Positions 64,000 through 64,000 of a DNA stretch of 64,000 nt are shown one piece after another. Position numbers and translations under genes: made by a program. The DNA lies in contig NZ_CP031704.1 of assembly GCF_003428335.1 (NCBI RefSeq), forward strand, positions 1,922,001 through 1,986,000, read 5' to 3'. The first letter of the stretch is position 1. Every line of letters begins with the position of its first letter. The notes under the pieces were generated by a model, which did no database searches, had not been told where the DNA came from, and worked only from the letters and a program-made list of their open reading frames with translations. The stretch is from Solimonas sp. K1W22B-7 (GTDB taxonomy: Bacteria > Pseudomonadota > Gammaproteobacteria > Nevskiales > Nevskiaceae).

Positions 64000-64000
64000 C

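Overview
The window is a high-GC chromosomal segment of a gammaproteobacterium. Three things point there: a complete run of complex I genes in nuoG-to-nuoN order, the fau / 6S RNA / zapA / zapB-like arrangement, and metX-metW next to yggT-proC. Nevskiales- or Xanthomonadales-like lineages would fit, but no species can be named from sequence alone.

Region 1 (1-2810): the 3' end of a dodecin gene, a small lipoprotein, and groES-groEL under a CIRCE (HrcA) operator, ending in a strong intrinsic terminator.

Region 2 (about 2790-24180): a type I-E CRISPR-Cas island whose codons are visibly less GC-biased than the flanks. Gene order is WYL regulator, cas3, cas8e, cas11 (cse2), cas7e, cas5e, cas6e, a toxin-antitoxin pair (UPF0175-type antitoxin and DUF3368-like PIN toxin), cas1, cas2, leader and array. 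By my count the array (13524-24043) has 173 repeats and 172 spacers on a 61-nt period. The TA pair sits between the interference and adaptation genes and has its own near-perfect palindromic operator overlapping the 3' end of cas6e. The array shows three re-sampled targets (near-identical spacers with 1-2 mismatches), one tandem duplication of two spacers, and a degenerate leader-distal end. A 23-nt exact copy of the loop and right arm of the groEL terminator lies just beyond the distal end and may mark the island boundary.

Region 3 (24242-25988): an SRPBCC protein, a second TA module (Phd-like antitoxin, PemK/MazF-like toxin) and a PaaI-type thioesterase.

Region 4 (26006-53279): housekeeping genes. 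These are a DadA-like amino acid oxidoreductase, fbp, a TPR protein, a cbpA-type DnaJ, hsp20, an orphan GspE/PilB ATPase, a GMC oxidoreductase, a lipoprotein / NTF2-like / acyltransferase cluster, metW-metX-yggT-proC, ilvA, a beta-barrel protein, an EVE-domain protein, fau, 6S RNA, zapA, a zapB-like gene, degQ, a PEBP protein, sohB, ompA and hemH, followed by livFGMH. The periplasmic binding protein for the liv transporter lies just upstream at 53596-54795.

Region 5 (54821-64000): nuoN, M, L, K, J, I, H and the C-terminal part of nuoG, all on the minus strand. nuoG runs off the right edge.

Several dispersed palindromic repeat families and one long nested hairpin (48375-48495) occupy the intergenic gaps.
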